From Nitrospirota bacterium (lineage in GTDB: Bacteria > Nitrospirota > Thermodesulfovibrionia > Thermodesulfovibrionales > UBA1546), in assembly GCA_009773185.1 (NCBI GenBank), contig WPIF01000001.1, positions 62,001 through 126,000 on the forward strand: 64,000 nucleotides of DNA, in the 5' to 3' direction. Both the position numbers and the translations under genes were made by a program. The notes below the pieces were generated by a model that did no database searches, had not been told where the DNA came from, and was given only the letters and a program-made list of their open reading frames with translations. Each line of letters opens with the position of its first letter. The first letter of the stretch is position 1. Positions 1-7,380 of the stretch are shown here, in pieces.

Positions 1-1190
1 AGCCAGACAGCTAAAATAGCCGCGCCAGCTCTGCTTCTGAAAATCTGCGAGGCCCATCGCTCCCTGCCCTCTGCGCCCTGCTCTCTGCTCTCTGCCCTCT
101 GCCGACTGCCCCCGGCGCTTTTAAAAATTTCAGAGAGATTTCTTGCCAGAACAGGGCCCGCTATTATGCCGAGCAAAGGCACAAACCTCATTGCAGTGAA
201 TGAAAGAACAATAAAAGGCAATACAAGAAAAAGATGAATAAGGGACGGATATTTTTTAGCTTTTCCGGTCGAGCGTGAATAATAAACCATACCCCAATTT
301 AGAATAAACGATGCAGCAACAGCCAGAGACATAAGGTACGGCCATTTGATAAAACCCCACCTTGGACGCTGAAGCTCGATAATATTTATTCCCTGGCCCG
401 CTCCTGGGTTAAGCATGTTTTTCGCCTGATCCCCGGCTTGCCCCGTTAGAAAAAGCTTTCTAAGCGGGGCAAGCGAGGCCATGATATCATAACCGGCAGT
501 ATATTGGCTTATAAAATAAGGGCTCACAAGCGACATGGCAAAAGAGGCCGCAAAGACAAGAGCAATTGTCTTTATCTTTGCCCTCTGCTCTCTGCTCTCT
601 GCCCTTTTCCCATCCAGATACAGCTGAAGCATCCCGCCGGCGATAAAAGCCAGGAACGGAATAAACATCAGGCTTATGCTTACATGCATATTGGCCCATG
701 CCATGTGGACCAAAGGTAGGAGGTAAATGTATTTTTTGTTCTCATATAAAAAAGCATTAAGCGAAAAAACAGTGAAGGACAGAAAAACCATGAGAAATAT
801 ATCAGGCCTTTCTACAAAGCGGGGGCGGGTCATGATAATAACCACAGTCATCACGCCTATGGCAATTATATAATTTTTGTAAGGCTGGAGGGAATCTCTG
901 GTAAGAAAATAGAATGCAGTTGTTACCGTAACTGCTTTTAAGGCTATAACGCCATAGATATTAAAGAGATGCCAGGCGATATAAAAAACAAAGCCGAAAA
1001 GCCATGAAGCAGAAGCAAAGGGTTTTCCAAGCATGGGGTATGTGAAAGGCTCTGACTCAGGCAATCCCCTCAGATTGAAAATCTCCCTGCCGATGCTCAG
1101 ATGCGTCCACGCATCTGAATTCTCGATTTTTATAAGGGCAAGTACAAAAACAGAGAAAAGAAAAAATATAAAAAGAACCTTATCTCTCAT
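1..1190 (-). CDS. GT-C-type multi-pass membrane protein (3' end outside window)
   Basis: The frame opens at the ATG at 1190 (MRDKVLFIFF...) and stays open to the left edge, so the C-terminus is missing; about 396 residues are visible. The protein is very hydrophobic with many membrane helices. By eye it is a paralogue of the 5194-7320 protein: after the first helix it has an acidic segment 'SDAWTHL' matching 'SDYDLWGHL' there, and the later helices line up. Such proteins are usually lipid-linked-sugar glycosyltransferases of the GT-C fold; the substrate cannot be read. An AGGGAG lies only 2 nt before the ATG. Two tracts of a 7-bp repeat are translated in frame as charged loops at about residues 195-204 and 360-376. 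It is the last gene of a leftward run, 27 nt after the NHL lipoprotein gene. Confidence 0.7.
   Translation of the reverse strand, partial: MRDKVLFIFFLFSVFVLALIKIENSDAWTHLSIGREIFNLRGLPESEPFTYPMLGKPFASASWLFGFVFYIAWHLFNIYGVIALKAVTVTTAFYFLTRDSLQPYKNYIIAIGVMTVVIIMTRPRFVERPDIFLMVFLSFTVFSLNAFLYENKKYIYLLPLVHMAWANMHVSISLMFIPFLAFIAGGMLQLYLDGKRAESREQRAKIKTIALVFAASFAMSLVSPYFISQYTAGYDIMASLAPLRKLFLTGQAGDQAKNMLNPGAGQGINIIELQRPRWGFIKWPYLMSLAVAASFILNWGMVYYSRSTGKAKKYPSLIHLFLVLPFIVLSFTAMRFVPLLGIIAGPVLARNLSEIFKSAGGSRQRAESREQGAEGRERWASQIFRSRAGAAILAVW
61..110. repeat. 7-bp CTCTGCY-type repeat tract inside a coding sequence
   Basis: Degenerate tandem units of the type tctgctc/tctgccc. Because the unit is 7 bp, the coding strand cycles through frames and gives a charged stretch (SRQRAESREQGAEGRER) in the membrane protein at 1-1190. 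Related tracts are at 579-606 and 63863-63896, each also inside a GT-C gene. Confidence 0.8.
579..606. repeat. 7-bp CTCTGCY-type repeat tract inside a coding sequence
   Basis: Same family as 61-110. On the minus strand it reads in frame as RAESREQRA between two membrane helices of the 1-1190 protein. The frame was checked against the ATG at 1190 and is consistent. Confidence 0.8.
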
Positions 1191-1197
1191 TACTCCC

Positions 1198-1220
1198 TAC
1201 CCGCTAATCGCTACACGCTA
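1198..1220. repeat. CTACACGCTA-type short repeat
   Basis: Units of the form ctacacgcta / ctacccgcta / aatcgcta. This tract covers the spacer between the NHL gene and the gene at 1-1190. Related copies lie at 3645-3674, 16915-16943, 59901-59932 and 63827-63854. Confidence 0.75.
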
Positions 1221-2342
1221 TTTAACAGTCTGCCTCTTTTTCCACTTCTCGCTCATGTACTGAAAGACCTGGACTCTCCTGTTAAGCTGGTCTACAACAT
1301 AAATCATATCATTGCCGTCTATCGCAATGCCGGCAGGAACTGAGAACTGGCCAAAGCCCTCGCCGGCGTTGCCGACAAAAGTAAGCAAACGCCCTTCCTT
1401 ATTAAATACCTGGAAATTCTGAAAGGCCGCATCCACTATATATATATTGTCCTCTGAATCAAAGGCTATGCCTTTGGGCCTTACAAAATTGCCCGGCCTG
1501 TCTCCCAGCTCGCCGAACATTTTTATATGCTTCTCTGCAGGGTCAAAGACCTGAATCCTGAAGTTTCCTGTATCAACGACATAGAGATTGCCTGAGCTGT
1601 CAACAGCAATACTTGTAGGAAAATTAAATTCCCCTGCATCCCTTCCCCTCTTGCCGATGGTCCGGAGATGCTTTCCGTCAAGACTGTAGACCAGTACATA
1701 ATGTCTTTTAGCATCAGCAATATAGAGCTTCTGCCTTTTTTCATCAAGCGCCAACCCGCTCGGCGCATCAAATCCGCTTGCATGACTAATATCATAAAGA
1801 TAGTCGCCATTTTTATCATAAACAACCACCTTGTTAAGCGATGTATCCGCCACATAAATCTTTCCATCCCGGGAAATAGCAATTCCGGACGGAAGTCTGA
1901 GTTTCCCTCCTCCTAATGTTTCCTCACCGATAAAACTGAGTTTTTTGTTCTTCCTGTCAAAAACAAAAACTCTTCCCAGGTCAGACACATAAACCCTGGC
2001 TTCACTGTCAACAGCAACACCATAGGGTTTTCCAAGGACAGCCCTTACTTCCTCTCCAAGGAAGGCTGTTATAAAGCCTGTTTCTTCGACGTCCAGATTG
2101 GACTGCAATATCTCGACAAATTTTATTTTTGGCTCATCAGGAGGCGGGGGCCAGACAATGTCAGGGAATTTCCTTTCAGGCGCAGCGCAGCCAATCAAAA
2201 CAAAAAGGGCAAACAGGGAAAATAGTTTAAAAAGTTTCAATAGGGGAAAAAGTTTCATATAAGCAGTGGAAAAAGGGTAAAAAGTTTCAATAGTTTCAAC
2301 TTCTGCAACTTTCGTATTGTAATTTAATTTTAAGAGTTTCAT
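1218..2342 (-). CDS. NHL-repeat beta-propeller lipoprotein
   Basis: An exported lipoprotein: the hydrophobic stretch ends in a lipobox (VLIGC, Cys at about residue 52), followed by six NHL blades recognisable as '(P)xGIAxDxxxxIYVxD' (for example KPYGVAVD, FPTSIAVD, VPAGIAID) up to the C-terminus. NHL propellers are rigid protein-binding scaffolds; no catalytic role is implied. Two starts are possible. The ATG at 2342 has a good Shine-Dalgarno (GGAGGA, 9 nt upstream) but gives a 28-residue extension; the ATG at 2258 gives a standard 24-residue lipoprotein signal but has no Shine-Dalgarno. The signal region (KLFPLLKLFKLF...) is encoded by the local AACTTTT-type repeat. It lies directly downstream of the cytochrome gene and has a paralogue at 14743-15903. 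Confidence 0.88.
   Translation of the reverse strand: MKLLKLNYNTKVAEVETIETFYPFSTAYMKLFPLLKLFKLFSLFALFVLIGCAAPERKFPDIVWPPPPDEPKIKFVEILQSNLDVEETGFITAFLGEEVRAVLGKPYGVAVDSEARVYVSDLGRVFVFDRKNKKLSFIGEETLGGGKLRLPSGIAISRDGKIYVADTSLNKVVVYDKNGDYLYDISHASGFDAPSGLALDEKRQKLYIADAKRHYVLVYSLDGKHLRTIGKRGRDAGEFNFPTSIAVDSSGNLYVVDTGNFRIQVFDPAEKHIKMFGELGDRPGNFVRPKGIAFDSEDNIYIVDAAFQNFQVFNKEGRLLTFVGNAGEGFGQFSVPAGIAIDGNDMIYVVDQLNRRVQVFQYMSEKWKKRQTVK
2207..2341. repeat. AACTTTT-type degenerate repeat encoding a signal peptide
   Basis: Units such as agtttcaa, agtttaaa and agttgcaa, spaced by about 9-12 bp. On the minus strand they read AAACTTTTT... and encode the K-L-F repeats of the NHL lipoprotein signal sequence. 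The same family continues in the spacer at 2385-2475. Confidence 0.8.
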
Positions 2343-2384
2343 CTGAATCTATCCTCCATATTTTTTAAGTCTTTATTCACCTAT

Positions 2385-2475
2385 TGTAACTTTTTAACCT
2401 TATTACCCTATTTACCCTTTTGCAACTTTTGTAACTTTTGCAACTTTTGCACTTTTATAACTATTTAACTTTTTT
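2385..2475. repeat. AACTTTT-type degenerate repeat, intergenic
   Basis: The spacer between the cytochrome and NHL genes consists mostly of units like cttttgcaa, cttttgtaa and ttttaccc. There are no unique spacers between units, so it is a short tandem or microsatellite-like tract and not CRISPR. Confidence 0.8.
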
Positions 2476-2477
2476 TA

Positions 2478-3557
2478 TCACATCTTATGGCAATTAATGC
2501 ACATGTCCATGGCTGTGTTTGCTTTATACCTGAACAGCCTTATGGAATCCGAGCTGTGGGGATTATGGCAGCTTGAACATGAGAACTCCTTATCAGGCCT
2601 TGCAGGGTCTTTTCCGACCTCTATTTTTTCGCCTTTTTTTACCCGCCTGCCTTTAAGAGGATGGCCTGCAGCGGAAAAACCAATTGCAGCATGGGGATTC
2701 TTGGCAACATCGGCATGGCATGTCAGACAAAGGCCATTAATAGTTTTAGGAAAAAGAAATTTTTGCTTGTTTGCATGCGGGTTGTGGCAGGTTGTGCAGC
2801 CCATCATAACTGCTGCATGAACATTCTTCTTTGTGAACTCTGCCTTATCATGGCAGTTATAACACATATCAGGCTGTGAAGCCGTCAGAAGTTTTTCGCT
2901 GTCTCCCTGATGCGCAAAATGACATGAAGTGCACATGCCGCCGCTTACAGGCGCGTGGACTATCTTGTTCTCGAATTTTGATTTATTATGGCAGGTAAAA
3001 CACAATCCGGGCTGCGCAGACAGAAGCAGCTTCTCTCCCTCGGAGCTGTGCGGAGCATGACATGACGGGCACATGCCGCCTGCAACAGGAGCATGGACTA
3101 TTTTCTTTCCCGAAAAATTCTTCTTGTCATGACACATGAAACACAGTTCAGAGCCGCTTGCTAAAAGAAGCTTTGCATTATCTGATGTGTGCGGGTCGTG
3201 ACAGCCCGAACACATGCCGCCTGCAACAGGTGGGTGAATATTTTTCTTGGTAAACTTAGCCTTGTCATGGCAGCCATAACATAAATCAGGAGCAGCCGCT
3301 GACAGCCCTTTCGGAAACTTCGAGTTCTTCTGATGCGGCTCTGTATGGCAGGACTCGCAGCCCATCTGAAGCGCTGCATGAACAAATTTTTTGGTTGCCA
3401 TCTGTTTATGACACTTCTTGCAGTCAAGCTGCGCATAAACCTGTTCAGGCAAAAAATACAATACAAGGGTAAAAATAAACAGGGGAAAAAGTTTAAATAG
3501 GGGAAATAGTTTCAAGTTGTAACTTCTGCAACTTTTGTAACTTTCGAAACTTTTCAT
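2478..3557 (-). CDS. 13-haem c-type cytochrome, doubled-CXXCH family
   Basis: A 359-residue exported multihaem cytochrome. After a signal peptide ending near VYA|QLD it has 13 CXXCH motifs (CKKCH first, CINCH last), many in pairs with a recurring module: LCxxCH, about 20 residues, H(A/P)PVxGGMCxxCHxPH. This is the doubled-CXXCH architecture of periplasmic or outer-surface electron-transfer cytochromes; its redox partner is unknown. The ATG at 3557 follows GGAGG by 11 nt. The signal peptide (LKLFPLFKLFPLF) is encoded by the AACTTTT-type repeat. It lies between a TPR GT-C gene and the NHL lipoprotein gene, transcribed in the same direction. No CcmF/H or CcsBA maturation gene is in the window. 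Confidence 0.93.
   Translation of the reverse strand: MKSFESYKSCRSYNLKLFPLFKLFPLFIFTLVLYFLPEQVYAQLDCKKCHKQMATKKFVHAALQMGCESCHTEPHQKNSKFPKGLSAAAPDLCYGCHDKAKFTKKNIHPPVAGGMCSGCHDPHTSDNAKLLLASGSELCFMCHDKKNFSGKKIVHAPVAGGMCPSCHAPHSSEGEKLLLSAQPGLCFTCHNKSKFENKIVHAPVSGGMCTSCHFAHQGDSEKLLTASQPDMCYNCHDKAEFTKKNVHAAVMMGCTTCHNPHANKQKFLFPKTINGLCLTCHADVAKNPHAAIGFSAAGHPLKGRRVKKGEKIEVGKDPARPDKEFSCSSCHNPHSSDSIRLFRYKANTAMDMCINCHKM
3463..3552. repeat. AACTTTT-type repeat encoding the cytochrome signal peptide
   Basis: The minus strand reads in units like AAACTTTTTCCCCTATTTAAA and encodes the L-K-L-F-P-L-F repeats of the cytochrome signal peptide. The family continues upstream in the spacer at 3585-3640. Confidence 0.78.
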
Positions 3558-3584
3558 TTAAATTTTAGCCTCCATAATGCTACT

Positions 3585-3640
3585 ATTGCAACTATTTCAC
3601 CTTTTGTAACTCCTGCAACTTTTGTAACTGTTGAAACTTG
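3585..3640. repeat. AACTTTT-type repeat, intergenic
   Basis: Units caactatttc, cttttgtaac, tcctgcaac, ttttgtaac upstream of the cytochrome gene. It abuts the CTACACGCTA-type tract at 3645-3674, so two repeat families are stacked in one 150-bp spacer. Confidence 0.75.
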
Positions 3641-3644
3641 TTCA

Positions 3645-3674
3645 CTACACGCTACCCGCTAATCGCTACACGCT
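3645..3674. repeat. CTACACGCTA-type short repeat
   Basis: ctacacgctacccgctaatcgctacacgct; nearly the same unit order as 1198-1220. It sits between the GT-C gene at 3711 and the cytochrome gene. Confidence 0.75.
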
Positions 3675-3710
3675 TCTTAAATTACCAGAATGAATAAAGT
3701 TAAGTCAAAT

Positions 3711-5186
3711 CTACCTCTTATATTTTCTATTCATCCGCACATATTCAAGCAGTTCTGAATTTCCCGAGGCGCTGTATTCAGCTTTATTCCATATTTTTTC
3801 AGCGCCCTTAAAATCTCCCTCCGTTTCCTTCTTGACTGCAAAGTCTACATATTTTTTTGTAACAGACATGTTTATTCTTCCCATCTCCTTATATTCATCG
3901 TTCGCTTTCTGATATTCCCCATCTTCAAGATATATCCGATATAGATTCCACCTTACGACAAGTGAATTTGGCGCAATCTTAACTGCGCTTTCGAAAAGAG
4001 TTCTGTCATTTTTCCACTCAAGTGTTCTCATTAAACTCAGAGACGACAATGCGATTATCAATATGCATACTACAGCCAATATAAGCCTTTTTAATTTGTC
4101 GCCGCCTAAAAAAACCCCGATGAGTATACAAAGGGCAGCCAGCGGCATGTATATATACCTCTCAGACATAACATGCCCAATTATAGGGATAACATTGGCA
4201 ATAGGGAAAAGCGTTATCACAAAAAACATCAGAGGCATTGCCCTGTAATCCTCTTTCCTGATAAAAATGGATGCAAATAACATTAACCCAAACATAAAAA
4301 TAGCCACTGCTGCGACATGCGGATGAAAAGGCGAGGTTATCCATTCAATATCATGCCTGATTGATAATCGCACAGGCCAGAATATAATCTCAAAATACTT
4401 TATGAATGCGGATGCAGTTGTATAAATGGATATCAATGGACTGCCCAATATATATTCTCCACCTTCCTGTCCCGGTGACACATAAAATATCATCAATAAG
4501 TACATAACGGTTATTGCAATAACAGGGGAAACACAATATATAAGCATTCGTCTTGCATTTTGCCTGTATATTACTAATGCTGCAACCGCTATAAGAGGAA
4601 TTACCAATGCAGTTTCTTTGGAAAAAAGGCCCATAATAGTTGAAAGCGATAAGATATAAGAATATCCTGCATGTTGTTTGTCTGATGTGGAAATCATGAA
4701 TATACAATAGAGCGATATGAGAGTAAATAATGTTGCAAGAATCTCCTTTACATTGGATATGCCTGCAACAGATTCAGTTGTAGCGGGATGGACTGCAAAT
4801 ATCAAGGCAACAAGAAGCGGAAACAATTTTTGTTTTGATATTAACGATATCACCTGGAAAATCATAAAAGCTACGCACGCATGAAGGAAGATTGATAATG
4901 CATGAAGATATACTGTGTGCGGCCCGGGCAGGGATGTTACAATTACAAAAAGTATAGTCCTTAGAGGGCGATAATACGACCCGCCGATGCCTGAACTCCC
5001 GGCTTCCCTGTCCATGAAAATATCTGAAATCTTGCCGGAAAATGAAATTTTCTCCGCTTTAGGTATAAGATATCTGTCATCCCATGTGTATCCATTGAAT
5101 ATTCCAACCCCGTGAGCAGCCAGCACAACCGCAAGCACCAAAATAAATGTAATGCCCCTTCTAAAAACAACAGCCTGAACTTTCAT
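3711..5186 (-). CDS. TMTC-like GT-C glycosyltransferase with C-terminal TPR
   Basis: A 491-residue membrane protein. After the first helix the external loop holds the paired acidic residues typical of GT-C enzymes (TWDDRYL, about residues 34-40), and the family signature HPATTESVAGISNVKE follows near residue 135. About ten helices are followed by a soluble C-terminus (about residues 405-491) with TPR-like helices (VRWNLYRIYLEDGEYQKA). Related eukaryotic TMTC and bacterial proteins transfer sugars from polyprenyl-phosphate carriers to exported proteins; the acceptor here is inferred, possibly the adjacent cytochrome. It starts 7 nt after the 5194-7320 gene, with an AGGGA ribosome site. Confidence 0.8.
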   Translation of the reverse strand: MKVQAVVFRRGITFILVLAVVLAAHGVGIFNGYTWDDRYLIPKAEKISFSGKISDIFMDREAGSSGIGGSYYRPLRTILFVIVTSLPGPHTVYLHALSIFLHACVAFMIFQVISLISKQKLFPLLVALIFAVHPATTESVAGISNVKEILATLFTLISLYCIFMISTSDKQHAGYSYILSLSTIMGLFSKETALVIPLIAVAALVIYRQNARRMLIYCVSPVIAITVMYLLMIFYVSPGQEGGEYILGSPLISIYTTASAFIKYFEIIFWPVRLSIRHDIEWITSPFHPHVAAVAIFMFGLMLFASIFIRKEDYRAMPLMFFVITLFPIANVIPIIGHVMSERYIYMPLAALCILIGVFLGGDKLKRLILAVVCILIIALSSLSLMRTLEWKNDRTLFESAVKIAPNSLVVRWNLYRIYLEDGEYQKANDEYKEMGRINMSVTKKYVDFAVKKETEGDFKGAEKIWNKAEYSASGNSELLEYVRMNRKYKR

Positions 5187-5193
5187 CGCATGC

Positions 5194-7320
5194 TTACTTT
5201 TCCCTTAAATGTTTTTTGAAAATAACTTCCGCCTCTTTATTTTTCCCCTGCAACAGATAAACCCTCCTGAGCGCCTGATATGCCTCCGCCACAGGCTCAA
5301 GCTTGATCACTTCTTTAAATGATTCTTCTGCATCAGCAAGCCTCCCGGCTGCCATATATGCCTGTCCGAGATTGAAATATATTGCCGGTGACTGGTCGGG
5401 AGATAGTCTAATAGCATCCTTAAAATTACTGCTAGCTCCCCCCGCATCTCCCAAAGAATACATGATGTTCCCAAGCATGAATCTGGCAGTCCATGAATTC
5501 TCCGCATTTTCGATATTCTTTCTCACTTCTTCAGACGCGGACATAAGGATAGTCCTTTCCAGCCCGTAAGGTCTAAAGCGATATGTATCCGGATTAACAA
5601 TCCGCATCGAATATTCATCATTTATATCCTTGAACCCGGCTTCATTCTTAAGATAGAGCAGGCTGTAGTCATCCCAATATGCCAGCCTCCAATCACTGCT
5701 CCTGAAAAGATGATCTCTGAGATTAACGGCGTCAGAAGGGCTGTAATTTAAAAGAACAATATTAATTTTGTATTTATTCAAAAGCTCCTGCCACTCCATT
5801 TCCCCGGATAATATCTTTTCGTACTCGGCAAAAAATTTCCTGTGAAAGAAACGGTTGTCTATATAAACCTTTACGGATGGATATAACTCCCACACAAGAT
5901 AGCCCCCCCAACCGTGGAGATTGAACATATTGCCCTTTATCTCTTTATCTTTTATAAATTTTACGGCTCCTTCGGGGTAAGGCACGTTATCGAATTTCCT
6001 GAGATACCTTCTGTCGGTTACTATAAAAAAAATTGCTGCTGCAATCAGAGACAAAAGAAGAAGTCTTAATAAATAATTAATTTTGTCATTCCGGCCTGGC
6101 ATACTTCGCCGAAGCGGCTGCGAAGGCTGAATCCGAAATCCTTCTTTGGATTTGATGTCTTGCGCTGTCCGATCCTCGACAAGCGAGGATGACAGCTTGT
6201 GACGTCTTGTTGCCAGGCTGCTGATCCCGCTTAATCCAGCTACGATAACAGGCGCAGATGCGAAAACAAAATGGGGAATTCCCCTGTTTGCAATCCATGC
6301 TATCACAGAGAAAAACAACGCGATAAAAAGAAAATGAATCTTGATCCTTCTGAAAGAAAAAATAACAGCAATTACAAATATGCCGAAATATATCCAGAAA
6401 GGCAGATATCTTAATTCTGTCGGAGCCAGCAGCTCCTCTACGCCCGCAAATTGCTCTGACATAACAAGCAACGGCCAGATAACTGTTTTATATGTGAATG
6501 GATTTATGAGAGATGCTGCAGCTATGAGGATAAAGACAATTGTTAGTTTTTTTAAACCGGCCGTGTCTTCCTTTTTACTAATACGGTCATTAGTAAAGTC
6601 ACATAGATCACCCTCCCCTTCATCCCCTCCCCTCAAGGGCGGGGAAACCTTATAACCCTCTCCCCTGGAGGGAGAGGGTGAGGGGGCTTTACTTATGAAC
6701 TCCTTAGTAAGATAAACCCTGACCGCCTCAATGACAAGAAAGATAAACGGCACGACCAGACCCCAAGTACTTTCAGCATGGATATTCACCCATAAAAGCA
6801 TGACAACAGGCAGGATATATAAATATTGTGTGCGCCCCCTGCTGTACTGATGCAGGCTGAAGAGATTAATTAAAAGAAATACATAAGAAAAATGCTGCGG
6901 CCTTAAAACAAAACGATGCGAAGAAGCCAATACCCCAAGGGCCAGTACAAATACGATAACAGGAATATTGTCAGAATACAATCTGGCTGTCTTATACAGA
7001 ATAAAAAAAGAGAGCATCAGAAGAAGAAGCTGGAGAGAAACAAGAGATATCTCGCCGCCTGAGACATAAAGCCGGTAAGTTATTGCCTGGAATAACCACT
7101 CATGATTAAGATACGGAAATTCAGGCCAGCTGCAGTTAAAATAATGGGTTGTCAGTATCGAGCCTGTTTTGAAGAGATATTCTCCTGCCTTCAGATGGCC
7201 CCATAAATCATAGTCTGACAGCCTTCTGAGGGAAAGCACAAAAACAAGGCAAAAAAATCCTGCAATAAGCAGAATGTCCAGTATCCTGGCAGCCTTTGTC
7301 TTGTATGGCATTGCATCCAT
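5194..7320 (-). CDS. GT-C-type membrane protein with TPR tail, two repeat-derived loops
   Basis: A 708-residue multi-pass protein, paralogous to the protein at 1-1190, with a soluble region after the last helix and TPRs near the C-terminus (ARFMLGNIMYSLGDAGGA, AIYFNLGQAYMAAGRLADA). The soluble part (about 440-560) resembles the C-terminal domain of GT-C mannosyltransferases. Two insertions are plainly repeat-derived: residues about 211-237 (PSPSPSRGEG...PPLRGGDEGEG) and about 370-411 (a translated version of a dispersed intergenic repeat). Both keep the frame and lie at the same loops as the insertions in the 1-1190 protein. A TATAAT lies 6 nt before the ATG, suggesting a leaderless mRNA. Its divergent neighbour is the acyltransferase. 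Confidence 0.8.
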   Translation of the reverse strand: MDAMPYKTKAARILDILLIAGFFCLVFVLSLRRLSDYDLWGHLKAGEYLFKTGSILTTHYFNCSWPEFPYLNHEWLFQAITYRLYVSGGEISLVSLQLLLLMLSFFILYKTARLYSDNIPVIVFVLALGVLASSHRFVLRPQHFSYVFLLINLFSLHQYSRGRTQYLYILPVVMLLWVNIHAESTWGLVVPFIFLVIEAVRVYLTKEFISKAPSPSPSRGEGYKVSPPLRGGDEGEGDLCDFTNDRISKKEDTAGLKKLTIVFILIAAASLINPFTYKTVIWPLLVMSEQFAGVEELLAPTELRYLPFWIYFGIFVIAVIFSFRRIKIHFLFIALFFSVIAWIANRGIPHFVFASAPVIVAGLSGISSLATRRHKLSSSLVEDRTAQDIKSKEGFRIQPSQPLRRSMPGRNDKINYLLRLLLLSLIAAAIFFIVTDRRYLRKFDNVPYPEGAVKFIKDKEIKGNMFNLHGWGGYLVWELYPSVKVYIDNRFFHRKFFAEYEKILSGEMEWQELLNKYKINIVLLNYSPSDAVNLRDHLFRSSDWRLAYWDDYSLLYLKNEAGFKDINDEYSMRIVNPDTYRFRPYGLERTILMSASEEVRKNIENAENSWTARFMLGNIMYSLGDAGGASSNFKDAIRLSPDQSPAIYFNLGQAYMAAGRLADAEESFKEVIKLEPVAEAYQALRRVYLLQGKNKEAEVIFKKHLREK
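6085..6207. repeat. GTCATTCC...GGATGAC dispersed repeat inside a coding sequence
   Basis: Contains the hairpins cttcgccgaag (6104-6114) and atcctcgacaagcgaggat (6172-6190) and begins with gtcattcc, a layout common for dispersed intergenic palindromic repeats. Here it is read in frame within the gene at 5194-7320. Confidence 0.75.
6609..6688. repeat. CCCTCTCCC...GGGAGAGGG palindromic repeat inside a coding sequence
   Basis: A composite of two GC-rich inverted repeats, one around cccctcaagggcgggg and one around ccctctcccctggagggagaggg. It is read in frame as PSPSRGEG/PPLRGGDEGEG in the gene at 5194-7320. Its base composition differs sharply from the flanking AT-rich coding DNA. Confidence 0.8.
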
Positions 7321-7326
7321 TATGCT

Positions 7327-7356
7327 ATTATAATCAATATTATGCTATGTGGTTAA
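7327..7356 (-). promoter_or_regulatory. Predicted promoter, leaderless start of the 7320 gene
   Basis: Minus strand: TTAACC (7351-7356), an 18-nt spacer, TATAAT (7327-7332), then only 6 nt to the ATG at 7320. A start point 6-8 nt after the -10 would coincide with the ATG. The -35 matches the consensus at 4 of 6 positions. Confidence 0.5.
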
Positions 7357-7380
7357 AAAATTGCTATAAAAAAAGACTAA

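Noticed and set aside
2385-2475. Possible CRISPR array
   Set aside because: Units are only about 9-12 bp, degenerate and contiguous; there are no spacers of constant length and no cas genes nearby.
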